Part shown: positions 9,204 to 15,708 of the stretch, piece by piece
Numbering within the stretch: the first letter of the stretch is position 1
Layout: each line of letters starts with the position of its first letter
NCBI GenBank assembly: GCA_014730055.1
Contig: WJIV01000203.1
Span: forward strand, 1-23,192
Origin: Candidatus Bathyarchaeota archaeon
Lineage (GTDB): Archaea > Thermoproteota > Bathyarchaeia > TCS64
Length of the DNA stretch: 23,192 nucleotides
Reading direction: 5' to 3'
Translations under genes and position numbers: made by a program
Notes under the pieces: generated by a model
The model's input: only the letters and a program-made list of their open reading frames with translations
Database searches by the model: none
Told to the model about the DNA's origin: nothing

Positions 9204-9595
9204 TATTTTTCACTACCTAGATTTTTTACTATTTCATTCAATGTCAACATCTTTTCAGTTGTCTCCTGTATCACCGCAGGTATTCCCTTAAACAAAGGCA
9301 TTCCAGTGCCTTCAGTATTATGACCGAACAACTGGTTTGACCAGGGTCCATAAGGAATGAAGGCTATACCCTGATCAAGTCCATCTGTGCCCTTCCATTC
9401 AAGAACAACTGAACCATTGTCATTAGATATTTTGACCAAATCTTCTTTCTTAAGATTTATTTTATCTGCGTCAGAGGGGTTTAACTCGATATATCCAACA
9501 CTTTTTGCGTAAGCTTCGGATGTTTTTCCTTCCTCAAGTCCAACTCCCTGTTGTGTTGTTCTCCCAGAGATTAGTGTTACCTCTATATTGTTCAC
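9203..9595 (-). CDS. fwdD: Formylmethanofuran dehydrogenase subunit D
   Basis: FwdD is the small subunit equivalent to the C-terminal molybdopterin-dinucleotide-binding domain of formate dehydrogenases, and completes the FwdB active site. The start VTLISGRTTQQGVGLEEGK and the middle YIELNPSDADKINLKKEDLVKI are family hallmarks, as is AFIPYGPWSNQLFG later. Length 130 is typical. The start is a GTG (9593-9595) supported by GGAGGG six nt upstream (9602-9607). The gene begins 13 nt after mch ends and overlaps fwdB by one base. Confidence 0.94.
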   Translation of the reverse strand: MNNIEVTLISGRTTQQGVGLEEGKTSEAYAKSVGYIELNPSDADKINLKKEDLVKISNDNGSVVLEWKGTDGLDQGIAFIPYGPWSNQLFGHNTEGTGMPLFKGIPAVIQETTEKMLTLNEIVKNLGSEK

Positions 9596-9608
9596 GGATT
9601 TCCCTCCG

Positions 9609-10559
9609 TTACTCTCTGGCCGAATTTTTAATTATCTCTGAGTTTATTTCCCCACAAGTGAATGTTTTTCCTGTTCTAGCACAGGTTATTGATATTGCAG
9701 CAGGCGCAAATAGGGCTGGATCAATTTTCGTGAAATCGAAATCTACCGCTTTGTATATTTCGTAACTGGTCTTACCGTAATCCCCACAGTTAGTAGAAGG
9801 TGCTTTTTCAGCAATTTCCTCAAGTACGTCTTCTGACTCGTCTATGATATAGCTGGTGACCCCGCCATAGGTTAACGCGTCCTCAGCCCGCCCCATAGCC
9901 TTACCAGAATCAGTGTGTACGGGCATAATTGGTGCATGGCCTGCCCCATACTTTACTTTCTTTAGATCGAGTCCAAGAATATCCAATCTGAATAAACCTG
10001 TCTCGACTATTCGACCAGATATCTGAACCATACCTGCCAGAGATGTTGTATTTGTGAGTACCATGTATACATTCTTAGGATCAACTCCACATCTATCTGC
10101 TATGTAAATGGCTGCTTCGTCTGGAGGTTTTTCCTCTGTCTCTAAGAGAATAACTGCAACATCTGCGTCGTCTTTGTATTGTATTTTCTCATATACTTCT
10201 TTTGGCTTTAATGCAAGCGCCCTAGCGGGCCCTGACCCATCTGCCCGATAATCACCTGCCTTTATTCTCCATCCGGCTAATTGGGCCCCAAATAGAGAGA
10301 TCGCTGGATAGTCCGTTGATATAACAATATTTGGTAGATCCATTTTATCATATTCTCTGTAGCTTAAAGTTGCAGTTCCGGCTCCTCCCATTGCAATTCT
10401 CGTCGTCATTAAACCTGCCTCGAATCCACCGTGAGCTTCTAGTCCTGTATCTATGATCGTGGCTCCCGAAGGAAGGGTTTCCACCTCGATCCTATAGTAA
10501 TCTGGTTTTTCGAGTAACTTTTCTACTATTCCGAAAGAGAGCTTATTTATACTTATCAT
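9609..10559 (-). CDS. mch: Methenyl-H4MPT cyclohydrolase
   Basis: Interconverts 5-formyl-H4MPT and methenyl-H4MPT, the third step from CO2. Family features: SINKLSFGIVEKLLEKPDYY, DTGLEAHGGFEAGL, TDYPAISLFGAQLAGW, GDYRADGSGPARAL, KYGAGHAPIMPVH and the C-terminal SITCARTGKTFTCGEI. Length 316 equals the usual size. It is the first gene of the mch-fwdDBA-ftr-fwdC operon, so the order of genes does not follow the order of reactions. A TATA-like stretch lies upstream (about 10592-10605); the SD is weak (TAGGTT directly before ATG). Confidence 0.97.
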   Translation of the reverse strand: MISINKLSFGIVEKLLEKPDYYRIEVETLPSGATIIDTGLEAHGGFEAGLMTTRIAMGGAGTATLSYREYDKMDLPNIVISTDYPAISLFGAQLAGWRIKAGDYRADGSGPARALALKPKEVYEKIQYKDDADVAVILLETEEKPPDEAAIYIADRCGVDPKNVYMVLTNTTSLAGMVQISGRIVETGLFRLDILGLDLKKVKYGAGHAPIMPVHTDSGKAMGRAEDALTYGGVTSYIIDESEDVLEEIAEKAPSTNCGDYGKTSYEIYKAVDFDFTKIDPALFAPAAISITCARTGKTFTCGEINSEIIKNSARE

Positions 10560-10587
10560 AACCTAACACGGATACAATTCGGTAAAT

Positions 10588-10620
10588 AGACTATTTAAAA
10601 TATTTATCTCAAAATATTTT
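10588..10620 (-). promoter_or_regulatory. Probable promoter/operator region of the mch operon
   Basis: The 59-bp gap between the regulator gene and mch holds AAAATATTT twice (10597-10605 and 10611-10619), 14 bp apart start to start. Read on the minus strand, TTTTAAATA around 10597 is a good archaeal TATA box and would place the transcription start about 12 nt before the mch ATG. The repeated element could be a regulator site. The inference rests on sequence alone. Confidence 0.4.
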
Positions 10621-10915
10621 AACCTTCAATATAATCTACTACATCTCCCTCTTCGGTTACCTTATAGTGCTCAACCTCATTGAAAAAATATTTATCCAAG
10701 CAATAACCATCTTCAAGTATCTTAATGTGCCAGCTCAGTGTTTTTGGATTCATTTCTAGTTGTTTTTCTAATTTCTTTATTGTATTTGATCCTTCTCTGA
10801 TTGAACGTATTATTTTTCTCCTTATAGGATTGCTCATTGCTCTAAGATATCTTTTGTGTCTCTCTTTTGTTTCCTCTAAGGAGTTTGATACGGTTCTGCT
10901 TATTTTATCTGACAT
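10619..10915 (-). CDS. Winged-helix (ArsR-like) transcriptional regulator
   Basis: A 98-residue DNA-binding protein. After a charged N-terminal segment, residues about 24-95 form a winged helix: MSNPIRRKIIRSIREGS, a second helix IKKLEKQLEM, the recognition helix NPKTLSWHIKILED, and a wing ending in EHYKVTEEGDVV. No cysteine metal-binding motif is present, so it is not a classical metal sensor. It lies 8 nt after the PK-C-like gene, with which it forms an operon, and directly upstream of the mch promoter, making it a candidate regulator of the C1 operon. The signal it responds to is unknown. Confidence 0.8.
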   Translation of the reverse strand: MSDKISRTVSNSLEETKERHKRYLRAMSNPIRRKIIRSIREGSNTIKKLEKQLEMNPKTLSWHIKILEDGYCLDKYFFNEVEHYKVTEEGDVVDYIEG

Positions 10916-10923
10916 ATAATCCC

Positions 10924-11433
10924 TTAGTCATATTTCCTTAGGGCTATAATCTCTTTAACTAACATTCTTTTTTTTGGGTCTGTGATCATTTCTTCATCTG
11001 GATGATTCGTCGTGACAAGTAGGGCTGTATCAAGACCTTGGCCTCCTCCGGCAACTGTAATAAATTGCTTATCTTTTAGACCATTTATCACTGCTATTCT
11101 TGCTACTTCTAGTGCTGCCTTAACCCCAGATCCAAACATTAAAAGGGTCTCCCGCATTGCTCTGTCATCCTGAATAGGTAGATTTACCTTTTCTAGTGGA
11201 GTGATCTTTTTCTTTTTCATATCTTTTTTGAGATCATCACTGTAAGTGAATTCTGTTATACTTATTACATGGGCATTATCCCCTACGATTTCCACCAAAT
11301 CAATTGCAGATCTTCCCTTATTACTCCCTACAACAACGGTTTTCAGATTATATTCCTTTACAGTTTCTAGAATTAAGTCATCAAATTTTTGATCTTTACC
11401 TTTTACGTAAAGTATCTTTTTCTCAAAACTCAT
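10924..11433 (-). CDS. Pyruvate-kinase alpha/beta (C-terminal)-domain-like protein
   Basis: About 169 residues resembling the stand-alone proteins that contain only the C-terminal domain of pyruvate kinase, a Rossmann-like fold found in many archaea with no proven function. Visible cues: ILETVKEYNLKTVVVGSNKGRSAIDLVEIV, then HVISITEFTY, and a conserved VAGGGQGLDTALLVT loop near the C-terminus. A longer reading starts at 11463 (MKVIVYCEYIMSFEKK), but the ATG at 11433 matches the expected fold start and has a weak GTGAG six nt upstream. The catalytic pyruvate kinase barrel is absent. Linked to the winged-helix gene; a ligand-sensing role is inference. Confidence 0.72.
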   Translation of the reverse strand: MSFEKKILYVKGKDQKFDDLILETVKEYNLKTVVVGSNKGRSAIDLVEIVGDNAHVISITEFTYSDDLKKDMKKKKITPLEKVNLPIQDDRAMRETLLMFGSGVKAALEVARIAVINGLKDKQFITVAGGGQGLDTALLVTTNHPDEEMITDPKKRMLVKEIIALRKYD

Positions 11434-11530
11434 AATATACTCACAATAAACTATTACTTTCATTTATAATAGATTTTGTAAAAATAATCATAATTCCATT
11501 ATTTCTAGTAACTTAAAACTTAAAATACCC

Positions 11531-11549
11531 ACGTATATACTCTATATAT
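11531..11549 (+). promoter_or_regulatory. TATA-like element for the CBS-domain gene
   Basis: Two alternating TA runs (TATATAC at 11534 and TATATAT at 11543) precede the ATG at 11558. The first is centred about 24 nt before that ATG, which has no SD, the expected layout for a leaderless archaeal transcript. Confidence 0.4.
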
Positions 11550-11557
11550 TGATCAGT

Positions 11558-12058
11558 ATGGTTAACAGGGTACTTGATCCAGAGTTCTGCCAGCTCCCAT
11601 GCAGGGTACTTATGGATAAGACTGTTCCAACCGTTGATATATACCAAAATCTGGTTGAGGTAGTCAACGCGGTTCGTGAAAACTACCATGGGGACATTAT
11701 AGCCTTAGAAAATGGAAACCCCATCGGCTCTTTCAATATGTTTGATGTATTGAAATGGTTGGCAGAGTCAGACCTTCCTCGAGAGGAGATTAAAGTGGAA
11801 AATATGATTTGTACTCCAGTGATTACGGTTAAAACTGATAACACAATTGAGGAAGCTTTTGATATCATGGCCAAATTTAACATAAATAGTCTAGCGGTTA
11901 CAGAAGGGGGAAAGTTAAAGGGATATATTACAGAGAAAGGTGTTAAGGATTGGATGAGCATGTATCCACATTATCTGAGATATGTCCAAGCTTCTAAACA
12001 GAGCAAGTGCAGTGAATTGATAGAAGAACTCTTCGGCTCAGGGTCTCCATCCATCTAG
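11558..12058 (+). CDS. Two-CBS-domain protein
   Basis: A 166-residue protein with a tandem CBS pair (Bateman module). CBS 1 covers about 15-70 (VLMDKTVPTVDIYQNLVEVV...PIGSFNMFDVLKWL), CBS 2 about 85-140 (MICTPVITVKTDNTIEEAFD, then KLKGYITEKGV). Such pairs usually bind adenosine nucleotides or S-adenosyl compounds and signal energy state. There is no attached enzyme or DNA-binding domain. The ATG at 11558 is chosen over an in-frame TTG at 11549 that lies within the TATA-like sequence. It is divergent from the PK-C/regulator pair and overlaps the convergent CitG-like gene by 21 bp. Role unknown. Confidence 0.8.
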   Translation: MVNRVLDPEFCQLPCRVLMDKTVPTVDIYQNLVEVVNAVRENYHGDIIALENGNPIGSFNMFDVLKWLAESDLPREEIKVENMICTPVITVKTDNTIEEAFDIMAKFNINSLAVTEGGKLKGYITEKGVKDWMSMYPHYLRYVQASKQSKCSELIEELFGSGSPSI

Positions 12059-12976
12059 TAATAGTACAAATATTGAAGCTGATATGATATCAGCTGTTGT
12101 TCCTGGGTTCATTTCTCCTTTACGTTCCCATAGTTCTCTGTCCATCTCTAATAGATTTTTATTGAATTCTTCTTTATTTGATATTTCTAACAATTCTTTT
12201 GCCCTCAGAGAGACTTTCTCTGCAACCTTTCTTCCACTTTTCCTTAAAATTAGTGAATCTGGGTGTTCTGATAGAATATACAAGAATGTCCTTATTGTAG
12301 CTTCATTGATTCTTTTTCCTTCACTTAGGAGTTTTTTTAGAAAAGGGTAACACTGATTGAATGTTATCTCGAAATTAGTAGTCCATTCTTTACAAATACT
12401 ATCTCTATCAGAGCATAATTTGAATACATCAAGGGGGGTCTTTTCCTCTTCTTTAATCCTCTTTATTGATAGACTGTCAGAGATATCCATTTCTTCTACC
12501 TTTCCAAGTAACCTTTTGGGCATCGTATATTCTATTGCTTCGAATATCTTAATGGTGTCATCAGGCTTTGTTTTTTCAATAATTGCACCCGTTTTAGTTC
12601 TGAGAAGCTCGTAGTCAACTTTTGTCCCATTATAGACAGCTCCAGCTGCAGCCGCTAAAGGTGTATGTAATAGTATGATTCCTAATTGGACATTTCCTCC
12701 ATGCTGCCATTTCATCATCTCTTTTACTGCATCAAAGATAGACTTACCTAGAGCAAGGTCATCATATTTACCATCTTCAACTAAAAATGCCCTAGAAGCG
12801 AGACTCCTTATTACAGGAGCAGTTGCTACGCTTCCAGAAAGAAAGTGCTCATAAATAGTATCATCTGAGTCTCTTGTTCTATGAATGTTACCAGGTTTAG
12901 GGTAAGCTGATACCTCGAGTAGAGACGCTAATGTGTGACACCTACTTACATAATCCCCGGCTTCATTAGCACGCAT
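12038..12976 (-). CDS. CitG-like (triphosphoribosyl-dephospho-CoA synthase family) protein
   Basis: A 312-residue helical protein of the CitG/MdcB family. Conserved pieces: E21 followed by SAYPKPGNIHR (23-33), WQHGGNVQLGIILLHTPLA (90-108), and the C-terminal NPGTTADIISASIFVLLLDG. True CitG makes the prosthetic-group precursor of citrate lyase, but no citrate or malonate lyase genes are here. Homologues occur near H4MPT/methanofuran genes in other C1-metabolising microbes, so a role in C1 cofactor synthesis is the best guess. It begins 40 bp from the divergent nucleotidyltransferase gene and overlaps the CBS gene tail to tail. The substrate is unproven. Confidence 0.78.
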   Translation of the reverse strand: MRANEAGDYVSRCHTLASLLEVSAYPKPGNIHRTRDSDDTIYEHFLSGSVATAPVIRSLASRAFLVEDGKYDDLALGKSIFDAVKEMMKWQHGGNVQLGIILLHTPLAAAAGAVYNGTKVDYELLRTKTGAIIEKTKPDDTIKIFEAIEYTMPKRLLGKVEEMDISDSLSIKRIKEEEKTPLDVFKLCSDRDSICKEWTTNFEITFNQCYPFLKKLLSEGKRINEATIRTFLYILSEHPDSLILRKSGRKVAEKVSLRAKELLEISNKEEFNKNLLEMDRELWERKGEMNPGTTADIISASIFVLLLDGWRP

Positions 12977-13016
12977 GGTATATGATATCCTTCTTTTATT
13001 ATCACCTTTTTGATAA

Positions 13017-14036
13017 ATGTCTTATAGCGGAATTGGGTCCATCTTTAGTAGTTTGATTGGTTCACATAGATTTCTTGAGGGCGATTACATCGAGACTTAT
13101 GAAGGGCTGTTTTTTGCTGTTAAGGGTAACTTCCATCCGAGAAATATTGTAATATCAATTCTTAGGTATATCCCTGACGAATCTGGTAATAGGATAAAAA
13201 GAGGTATTAGATACAAGCGAGTTTACGACTTGGAAAAAACTTCAGAATACCTTAAAAAAAATTATCCTAAATACTTAAACTACATCGAAGAATTAGACTT
13301 AAATCTCCAATCTGTACCAATCAAAAATATTAAAAAATTGTATTGCCCTAGGGAAAAAATTAAAGATATAATCGATTTAAAAGATGAGCCAGCTAGAACT
13401 TTAAGTAAATTTGTCAATGCAATAATCAAAGAAAGTCAGGTTCCACTTTTGTCCTTTGGTGTCTCAGGCTCGCTTTTAATCGATTTGCATAAACCTGAAT
13501 CAGATATAGACCTTAATGTGTATGGGAAAGATGAAGGATTTAGAGTGTACAACGCTCTACGGAAACTTAGAGATAAGGATAGTTGGATTAGCTCTTATGA
13601 TGTAAATACTGTTCGAGAAGTAAACAAGTCTAGATGGGGCGATACGGGTATAGACCTGGACACATTTTTAGATATAGAGATTAAGAAGGTATTGCATGGA
13701 ATTATTGATGATAGGGATTATTTTGTGCGGTTATTAAACCTAGAACCTATCGACCATATGAGCAAACCAATCGGTACAATTACCATACGTAGAACTATCA
13801 AAGATGATAGAGAGTCCATATTTACTCCATGCAGGTATTCTCTAGAAAGCTCAGATAAATTAGAGGTTAGAGATCTACTTAGTTATAGGGGAAAATTCAC
13901 TGAGCATGTCAAAAAGGGAGATTTTGTTGAGGCCCGTGGGACATTAGAGAAGGTATTGAAAAATAATAAGATAGAATATAGATTAGTCCTTGGAAGGAAA
14001 GGAGATTATTTGATCCCATTAAATCAATTAAGATGA
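13017..14036 (+). CDS. Nucleotidyltransferase-fold protein, paralogue 2
   Basis: A 339-residue paralogue of the protein encoded at 2548-3570. The order of conserved blocks is the same: GDYIETYEGLFFAVKG, ILRYIPDESG, RYKRVYDLEKTSEYLKKNYP, SVPIKNIKKLYCP, then FGVSGSLLIDLHKPESDIDL (G151-S152, D163, D165), and a terminal RGTLEKVLKNNKIEYRLVLG. The GS...DxD signature is that of the pol-beta nucleotidyltransferase fold. Compared with paralogue 1 it has about 18 extra N-terminal residues. The ATG has no SD; TTTTATTA about 20 nt upstream may serve a leaderless transcript. It stands just before the DUF447-mptG-DHPS-like group, so both paralogues neighbour H4MPT genes. Substrate unknown. Confidence 0.7.
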   Translation: MSYSGIGSIFSSLIGSHRFLEGDYIETYEGLFFAVKGNFHPRNIVISILRYIPDESGNRIKRGIRYKRVYDLEKTSEYLKKNYPKYLNYIEELDLNLQSVPIKNIKKLYCPREKIKDIIDLKDEPARTLSKFVNAIIKESQVPLLSFGVSGSLLIDLHKPESDIDLNVYGKDEGFRVYNALRKLRDKDSWISSYDVNTVREVNKSRWGDTGIDLDTFLDIEIKKVLHGIIDDRDYFVRLLNLEPIDHMSKPIGTITIRRTIKDDRESIFTPCRYSLESSDKLEVRDLLSYRGKFTEHVKKGDFVEARGTLEKVLKNNKIEYRLVLGRKGDYLIPLNQLR

Positions 14037-14060
14037 AATTAAAACTGTAGGCATTATTAA

Positions 14061-14098
14061 ATAAATATTTTATAAACTATGAATAATTGTTTATAAAT
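14061..14098 (+). promoter_or_regulatory. AT-rich probable promoter before the DUF447 gene
   Basis: The 72-bp gap contains two TATA-like stretches, TTTTATAAAC (about 14069) and TTTATAAAT (14090-14098). The first is placed to give a short leader; no SD precedes the ATG at 14109. Confidence 0.35.
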
Positions 14099-14108
14099 CA
14101 GTTAACTG

Positions 14109-14750
14109 ATGCCCTTGAAGATTCAACTTACCGAGAAGATAATTAAACTAGGATTCAGGAAGAATTGCATAGTGGAAACTATACTTGTAACAAAAAATGA
14201 GGACGGAGCATATAATCCAGCACCTATGGGAGTGACATGGGTTGGAGGCATAATGATGGTGATAAATCCCTACAAATCGACGAAAACCTGTCAGAACCTT
14301 CAAAGAGATTGTATATCCGTTATCAATATTGATAGTAATCCGTTACTTTTTCTAGCAACCGCTTTTAAGGATGAAATTGATTTGAATTATACTATAGATA
14401 ATTATAGATTTGAGAGTTCCGAGGCTACCATTTATCTACTTAAGAATAAATGCTCAAAGTTGTCTGAAGACCGTCTCTCTTTTTTGAACGAAGTAAATGA
14501 TATAAAGATACATAATAATTATCCTAGAGTATTAAGCAGAGGAACCTCTGAGGCTATTAACGCTATTATACATGCAACTAGAGTTAATTATTATCTTAAA
14601 CAAGGCGCATGGGATGAAGTTGAAATATTTGAGAAAAAAATTTGGGATAGTATTGAACTGATTAGAAGAATATCTGGTAAAGATTCTCCTGAAATAAAAG
14701 TTTCCAATATTATTGAGGGTATGCTCGATAAATGGAGAGAGGAATTTTGA
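14109..14750 (+). CDS. DUF447 family protein (flavin-reductase-like split barrel)
   Basis: A 213-residue protein of the archaeal DUF447 family, predicted to have an FMN-binding split-barrel fold. The key N-terminal block ETILVTKNEDGAYNPAPMGVTWVGG is clear, followed by a helical C-terminal half (AINAIIHATRVNYYL...IELIRRISG). Members recur beside H4MPT biosynthesis genes in methanogens and methylotrophs, and here mptG follows with overlapping ends. A redox step or flavin use in pterin synthesis is inference; no activity has been shown as far as I know. Confidence 0.78.
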   Translation: MPLKIQLTEKIIKLGFRKNCIVETILVTKNEDGAYNPAPMGVTWVGGIMMVINPYKSTKTCQNLQRDCISVINIDSNPLLFLATAFKDEIDLNYTIDNYRFESSEATIYLLKNKCSKLSEDRLSFLNEVNDIKIHNNYPRVLSRGTSEAINAIIHATRVNYYLKQGAWDEVEIFEKKIWDSIELIRRISGKDSPEIKVSNIIEGMLDKWREEF

Positions 14751-15706
14751 AAGTAACAATAACAACACCTTCTAGACTACACTTCGGAATAATCGATCTA
14801 AGAGGAGATCTAGGCAGAATCCACGGTAGCGCAGGAGTAGCAATAGATACTCCAAATATTGTCCTTGAAGCTGAGAGGTCAAATGAATTACTTGCTCACG
14901 GTGAACGTGCAGAGAGGGTTATCCGCTTCGCATCGGAGATCTTTGATCAAACTGGGCTCAAGGGCGGGGTAGAGTTTACATTAAATTCTGATATACCTGA
15001 GCATCGTGGATTTGGCTCAGGTACTCAGTTAGCTCTAGCAGTAATATTAGCGATTAAGAAGCTTTATGGCCTGAATATTGATCTATTTGCTGGGGCAAAA
15101 ATTCTAGAGAGAAGTAGGCGTTCAGGGGTAGGTGCTCATCTTTTTCTTCATGGTGGATTCATCCTTGATGGTGGTAGAAAGATAAACGAGGTGGATGTTA
15201 TTCCCCCGATGCTCTTCAGGGGTGATATTCCTAAAGATTGGCGCTTTGTACTTGGAGTTCCTGAGATAAACCTGAGAGTAGCTGGTAAGGAGGAAGATAA
15301 CGCATTTAAGAAATTAGAGCCACCTCCAGAGGAATTAATTTGGAGAATTTCCCACACCGTATTATTGGAGATGCTTCCAGGTATAATTGAGGAAGACATT
15401 CAGGTATTTGGAAGATCAATGTCAAAAATGGATTCCATTTTTGGGGATTACTGGATTAAAGTACAAGGAGGCCGTTATGGACATCCTTTCATATACAAAG
15501 GAGTTAATTTCCTACTAGACAACGGAGCCTATGGTGCTGGCCAAAGCTCTTGGGGGCCCGCTTTCTATGGTTTAGCTCAAGATCAAAAACATGCAGAACA
15601 ATTATCCAATGGCTTACGAGACTTTTTTGAGGATGAACATATTGCTGGAAATTCTTTCATCTCCAAACCACAGAATACTGGTGCTATAGTAGTTACTGAG
15701 GAATAG
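14732..15706 (+). CDS. mptG: Beta-ribofuranosylaminobenzene 5'-phosphate synthase
   Basis: Condenses 4-hydroxybenzoate or 4-aminobenzoate with phosphoribosyl pyrophosphate, releasing CO2 or its equivalent, in the first committed step of the arylamine part of H4MPT. It belongs to the GHMP-kinase fold: TPSRLHFGIIDLRGDLGRI at the N-terminus and the phosphate loop PEHRGFGSGTQLALA (89-103), with GRYGHPF and GAGQSSWGPAFYG later. Length 324 is typical. Two starts are possible: ATG at 14732 (19 nt overlap with the previous gene) or TTG at 14747, preceded by GAGAGG and overlapping the stop as TTGA. The TTG start would remove five residues and is quite plausible. Confidence 0.93.
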   Translation: MERGILKVTITTPSRLHFGIIDLRGDLGRIHGSAGVAIDTPNIVLEAERSNELLAHGERAERVIRFASEIFDQTGLKGGVEFTLNSDIPEHRGFGSGTQLALAVILAIKKLYGLNIDLFAGAKILERSRRSGVGAHLFLHGGFILDGGRKINEVDVIPPMLFRGDIPKDWRFVLGVPEINLRVAGKEEDNAFKKLEPPPEELIWRISHTVLLEMLPGIIEEDIQVFGRSMSKMDSIFGDYWIKVQGGRYGHPFIYKGVNFLLDNGAYGAGQSSWGPAFYGLAQDQKHAEQLSNGLRDFFEDEHIAGNSFISKPQNTGAIVVTEE

Positions 15707-15708
15707 CT

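Noticed and set aside
11464..11557. A small RNA gene in the AT-rich divergent region
   Set aside because: The region is simple AT-rich promoter sequence for two genes and shows no convincing stem-loop.
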